Source: Methanobrevibacter sp. (lineage in GTDB: Archaea; Methanobacteriota; Methanobacteria; Methanobacteriales; Methanobacteriaceae). Taken from it: a stretch of DNA of 9,963 nt. The notes under the pieces are model-generated. The model saw only the letters and a list, made by a program, of their open reading frames with translations. It searched no databases and was not told the origin of the DNA. A program made the position numbers and the translations under genes. Location: NCBI GenBank assembly GCA_009776495.1, contig WRNS01000017.1, forward strand, positions 1 to 9,963. The letters are read 5' to 3'. Each line of letters starts with the position of its first letter. The stretch's first letter is position 1. Positions 7,972-9,963 of this stretch are shown here, piece by piece.

Positions 7972-9159
7972 ATGGTTGTGGTTTTTATGGATGAAATTGA
8001 TATAAAAATTATTGAAAAGGTTGAACGATTAGCTAAAAAGAAAAAAGCAGAATTTCCTGAAAGTTATATTCATGACATAGCTGATGCGTATATTCGACGC
8101 GAATTAACTGAAACTGAGTTAGAAAAACTTGTTGTTAAAGTTAGAAATGCCTATGATCGAGCTAAAGTTGAAGCTGGGGAGGCAGTAGGTACAGTAGCTG
8201 CTCAATCTGTAGGGGAACCAGGTACTCAGATGACCATGCGTACCTTTCACTATGCAGGGGTTGCTGAGTTAAACGTTACATTAGGATTGCCTAGACTTAT
8301 TGAGATTGTTGATGCAAGAAAAAAGATTTCCACACCAACTATGGCTATTTATTTTGAAGAAGACAAAAAAGATGATGAAATATTTGTTAAAAAGATAGCT
8401 AATTTTATTGGTAAAAGCACGGTTAATGATGTTCTTAAGGATTTTTATATTAACTATGCAGAAATGAAAATTGAGGCTACTCTTGATGAGAAAAAAATTG
8501 AGGATAAAATTCTAGACTTTAAAGATATTATAGCAAATATTGAAAAAGCTTTTAAAAGAGTAAATATAAAAGATAATCTACTAAGTTTTGAACCAGCAAA
8601 ACAAAGTATAAGAGAGCTTAGACTTCTCGCTGATAAAGTTCGAGATTTACAGGTTAGTGGTGTTAAAAACATCGGAAAAGTCATTATTAGAAAAGAAGAT
8701 GAGTGGATTATTCATACTGAAGGTTCAAATCTTGGTGCAGTTCTTAAAATAGAGGGTATTAACAAGGTTAAAACCTCAACTAACGATATTTATGAAATAG
8801 AAACCGTTTTAGGTATTGAAGCAGCTCGAAATGCTATAATAAATGAAGCCCTTCGTACTCTTGATGAACAAGGGCTTACTGTTGATGTGCGTCATATAAT
8901 GCTTGTTGCTGATATGATGACTGCTGATGGAACTGTTAGATCCATTGGAAGACATGGTATTAGTGGTGAAAAATCAAGTGTTCTTGCTCGTGCAGCTTTT
9001 GAAGAAACTGGTAAACATCTTCTTCGTGCTAGTATTAGAGGAGAAGTTGATAATTTAACTGGTATAATTGAAAATATTATTATTGGACAACCTATACCTC
9101 TTGGTACAGGCTCTGTTGGCGTTGTAATGAAACCAAATAAACAAAAAGGAGGCAGATGA
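7972..9159 (+). CDS. rpoA2: DNA-directed RNA polymerase subunit A'' (Rpo1C)
   Basis: A 395-residue C-terminal half of the largest subunit. The trigger loop is at about 70-110, in GEAVGTVAAQSVGEPGTQ and MTMRTFHYAGVAELNVTLG; H93 corresponds to the substrate-contacting trigger-loop histidine of RPB1. Then follow the cleft and jaw region, VSGVKNIGKVIIRKED at 228-243, GIEAARNAI at 281-289, DVRHIMLVADMMT at 305-317 and FEETGKHLLRA at 343-353. The large subunit is split between bridge helix (A') and trigger loop (A''), as in archaea generally. The start is uncertain: ATG 7972 has no well-placed ribosome binding site (GAGGA at 7954-7958 is 13 bases off), and GTG 7978 and ATG 7987 are in-frame alternatives. 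Translation by reinitiation after the rpoA1 stop is likely. Confidence 0.96.
   Translation: MVVVFMDEIDIKIIEKVERLAKKKKAEFPESYIHDIADAYIRRELTETELEKLVVKVRNAYDRAKVEAGEAVGTVAAQSVGEPGTQMTMRTFHYAGVAELNVTLGLPRLIEIVDARKKISTPTMAIYFEEDKKDDEIFVKKIANFIGKSTVNDVLKDFYINYAEMKIEATLDEKKIEDKILDFKDIIANIEKAFKRVNIKDNLLSFEPAKQSIRELRLLADKVRDLQVSGVKNIGKVIIRKEDEWIIHTEGSNLGAVLKIEGINKVKTSTNDIYEIETVLGIEAARNAIINEALRTLDEQGLTVDVRHIMLVADMMTADGTVRSIGRHGISGEKSSVLARAAFEETGKHLLRASIRGEVDNLTGIIENIIIGQPIPLGTGSVGVVMKPNKQKGGR
9147..9152 (+). promoter_or_regulatory. Ribosome binding site of rpl30e
   Basis: A perfect AGGAGG inside the 3' end of rpoA2 sits three bases from ATG 9156 and six bases from ATG 9159. The six-base spacing equals that of rpoH and rpoB2, so the second ATG is favoured. 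Confidence 0.7.
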
Positions 9160-9455
9160 TGGATATAGATAGAGGAATTAGAGTTGCTGTTGACACAGGT
9201 GATGTCACTTTAGGCTCTGAAAAAGCGATTCAATCTTTGAAACTAGGTAAGGGTCAGTTAGTAATAGTAGCTGAAAATAGTCCTAAAAACATATTAGAAG
9301 ATGTTGAATATTATAGTAAACTTTCAGATATCCCGTCTTATACTTATAAAGGGACAAGTGTAGAATTGGGATCTGTCTGTGGTAAACCTTTTACTGTGGC
9401 TACTTTAGTCATAAATAATCCAGGAGATTCTACTATATTAGAAACAATGGGGTAG
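9159..9455 (+). CDS. rpl30e: Ribosomal protein L30e
   Basis: A 98-residue protein of the L7Ae/L30e RNA-binding fold, a component of the large ribosomal subunit in archaea and eukaryotes. It shows the family pattern DRGIRVAVDTGDVTLGS at 4-20, SLKLGKGQLVIVAEN at 26-40, YYSKLSDIP at 51-59 and GTSVELGSVCGKPFTV at 65-80. The length is normal. The ATG at 9159 overlaps the rpoA2 stop by one base (TGATG) and has ideal spacing to AGGAGG. ATG 9156 would add one methionine and give a four-base ATGA overlap. Its place between rpoA2 and nusA is the standard archaeal gene order, linking ribosome and RNAP supply through coupled translation. Confidence 0.95.
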   Translation: MDIDRGIRVAVDTGDVTLGSEKAIQSLKLGKGQLVIVAENSPKNILEDVEYYSKLSDIPSYTYKGTSVELGSVCGKPFTVATLVINNPGDSTILETMG

Positions 9456-9460
9456 ATTTT

Positions 9461-9892
9461 TTGTCTATTAAATTTAATGCAAATGAAATTCGATATATAG
9501 CTCTTTTTGAGAGTATGACTGGTGCAATGGTTAAAGATTGTATAATAGATGAAGAAAATGGTAAAGTTACCTTTGTTGTTAAAAATGGAGATATGGGATT
9601 AGCTATTGGTAAAAAAGGAGCCACTGTTACCAAAGTCCAAAAAGCTGTTGACAAGGGTGTTGAAATTATTGAACACTCTGTAGATAGCACTGAATTTATA
9701 ACAAACCTTATGGCTCCCGCAAAGGTTAACAGTATTAAGGTGCTTCAAAAAGAAAATAAGGAAAAAATAGCTACTGTGGTTGCTGATACAACCAACAAAA
9801 AAATAGCTATTGGTAAAAACGGCCATAATATTGAAAGAGCCAAATTATTAGCTAAACGACAGCATAATATAAGTAATATAATTTTAAAATGA
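9461..9892 (+). CDS. nusA: NusA-like transcription factor with two KH domains
   Basis: A 143-residue archaeal NusA. It consists only of the tandem KH RNA-binding domains; the N-terminal RNAP-binding and S1 domains of bacterial NusA are absent, as usual in archaea. KH1 carries the GKKG loop at 50-53 (in GLAIGKKGATV) and KH2 the GKNG loop at 118-121 (in IAIGKNGHNIERA). The role in elongation or termination is inferred from the bacterial family. TTG 9461 is the only usable start: the frame is closed by a TAA at 9416-9418 and has no ATG or GTG in between. The resulting N-terminus, MSIKFNANEIRYIALFE, looks like that of homologues. It begins five bases after the rpl30e stop; GGGGT at that stop may act as a weak ribosome binding site. 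Confidence 0.95.
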   Translation: MSIKFNANEIRYIALFESMTGAMVKDCIIDEENGKVTFVVKNGDMGLAIGKKGATVTKVQKAVDKGVEIIEHSVDSTEFITNLMAPAKVNSIKVLQKENKEKIATVVADTTNKKIAIGKNGHNIERAKLLAKRQHNISNIILK

Positions 9893-9929
9893 ATTATGAT
9901 TTAGTTATTTTCTGATTTTCTAATTTATT

Positions 9930-9953
9930 AGGTTTTTATTTAAAAATTTTTTT
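9930..9953 (+). terminator. Possible T-rich terminator after nusA
   Basis: The last 71 bases after nusA hold two T-rich segments: GGTTTTTATTT from 9931 and seven T at 9947-9953. This fits an archaeal oligo-T terminator, but the window ends too soon to show whether further operon genes follow. Confidence 0.35.
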
Positions 9954-9963
9954 ATTACTAATA

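Noticed and set aside
8454..8684. Minus-strand frame inside rpoA2
   Set aside because: Antisense shadow, low complexity, no ribosome binding site.
9433..9826. Two overlapping minus-strand frames across nusA
   Set aside because: Both are shadows of the nusA KH-domain coding sequence; the forward frame explains the region fully.

Overview
The window is a piece of a strongly A+T-rich archaeal chromosome carrying the core RNA polymerase (RNAP) gene cluster. The order is rpoH, rpoB2, rpoB1, rpoA1, rpoA2, rpl30e, nusA. The beta-like subunit is split into B'' and B', and the beta'-like subunit into A' and A''. This split-B arrangement is typical of methanogens and some other Euryarchaeota. Together with the A+T-richness and the protein sequences, it points to Methanobacteriales, probably Methanobrevibacter- or Methanosphaera-like. 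That genus-level placement is inference from memory of homologues, not from a search.

Positions 1-1166 hold four intron-less tRNA genes, none with an encoded CCA end: Pro(TGG) and Tyr(GTA) 9 bases apart, then Asp(GTC), then Lys(TTT). Between them lies A/T-rich DNA with no convincing protein gene. It does contain TATA-like boxes, a T-rich terminator after tRNA-Tyr and two short tandem repeats of 20-21 bp. The tRNA-Lys gene ends only 39 bases before the rpoH start codon.

Positions 1206-9892 hold the polymerase cluster. In its first half, rpoH, rpoB2, rpoB1 and rpoA1 are separated by unusually long A/T-only spacers of about 264, 162 and 131 bases. These spacers contain T-runs, low-complexity ATT/TAA tracts and tandem repeats. 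In its second half, rpoA1, rpoA2, rpl30e and nusA are tightly packed, with gaps or overlaps of a few bases and apparent translational coupling.

The products work together. B'', B', A' and A'' form the catalytic core: the metal-A NADFDGD loop is in A', the trigger loop is in A'', and the hybrid-binding GDKFASRHGQKG segment is in B'. RpoH docks on the A subunits near the jaw and DNA-entry side. NusA is a two-KH-domain RNA-binding protein linked to transcription elongation or termination, and L30e is a ribosomal protein. All reading frames are intact and carry the expected motifs.

I see no mobile element, CRISPR array, defence system or novel gene set. The points worth a second look are the noncoding architecture (tRNA-Lys joined to the RNAP operon, helical-period repeats in spacers, possible internal promoters), several start-codon decisions, and a four-cysteine cluster in A'.
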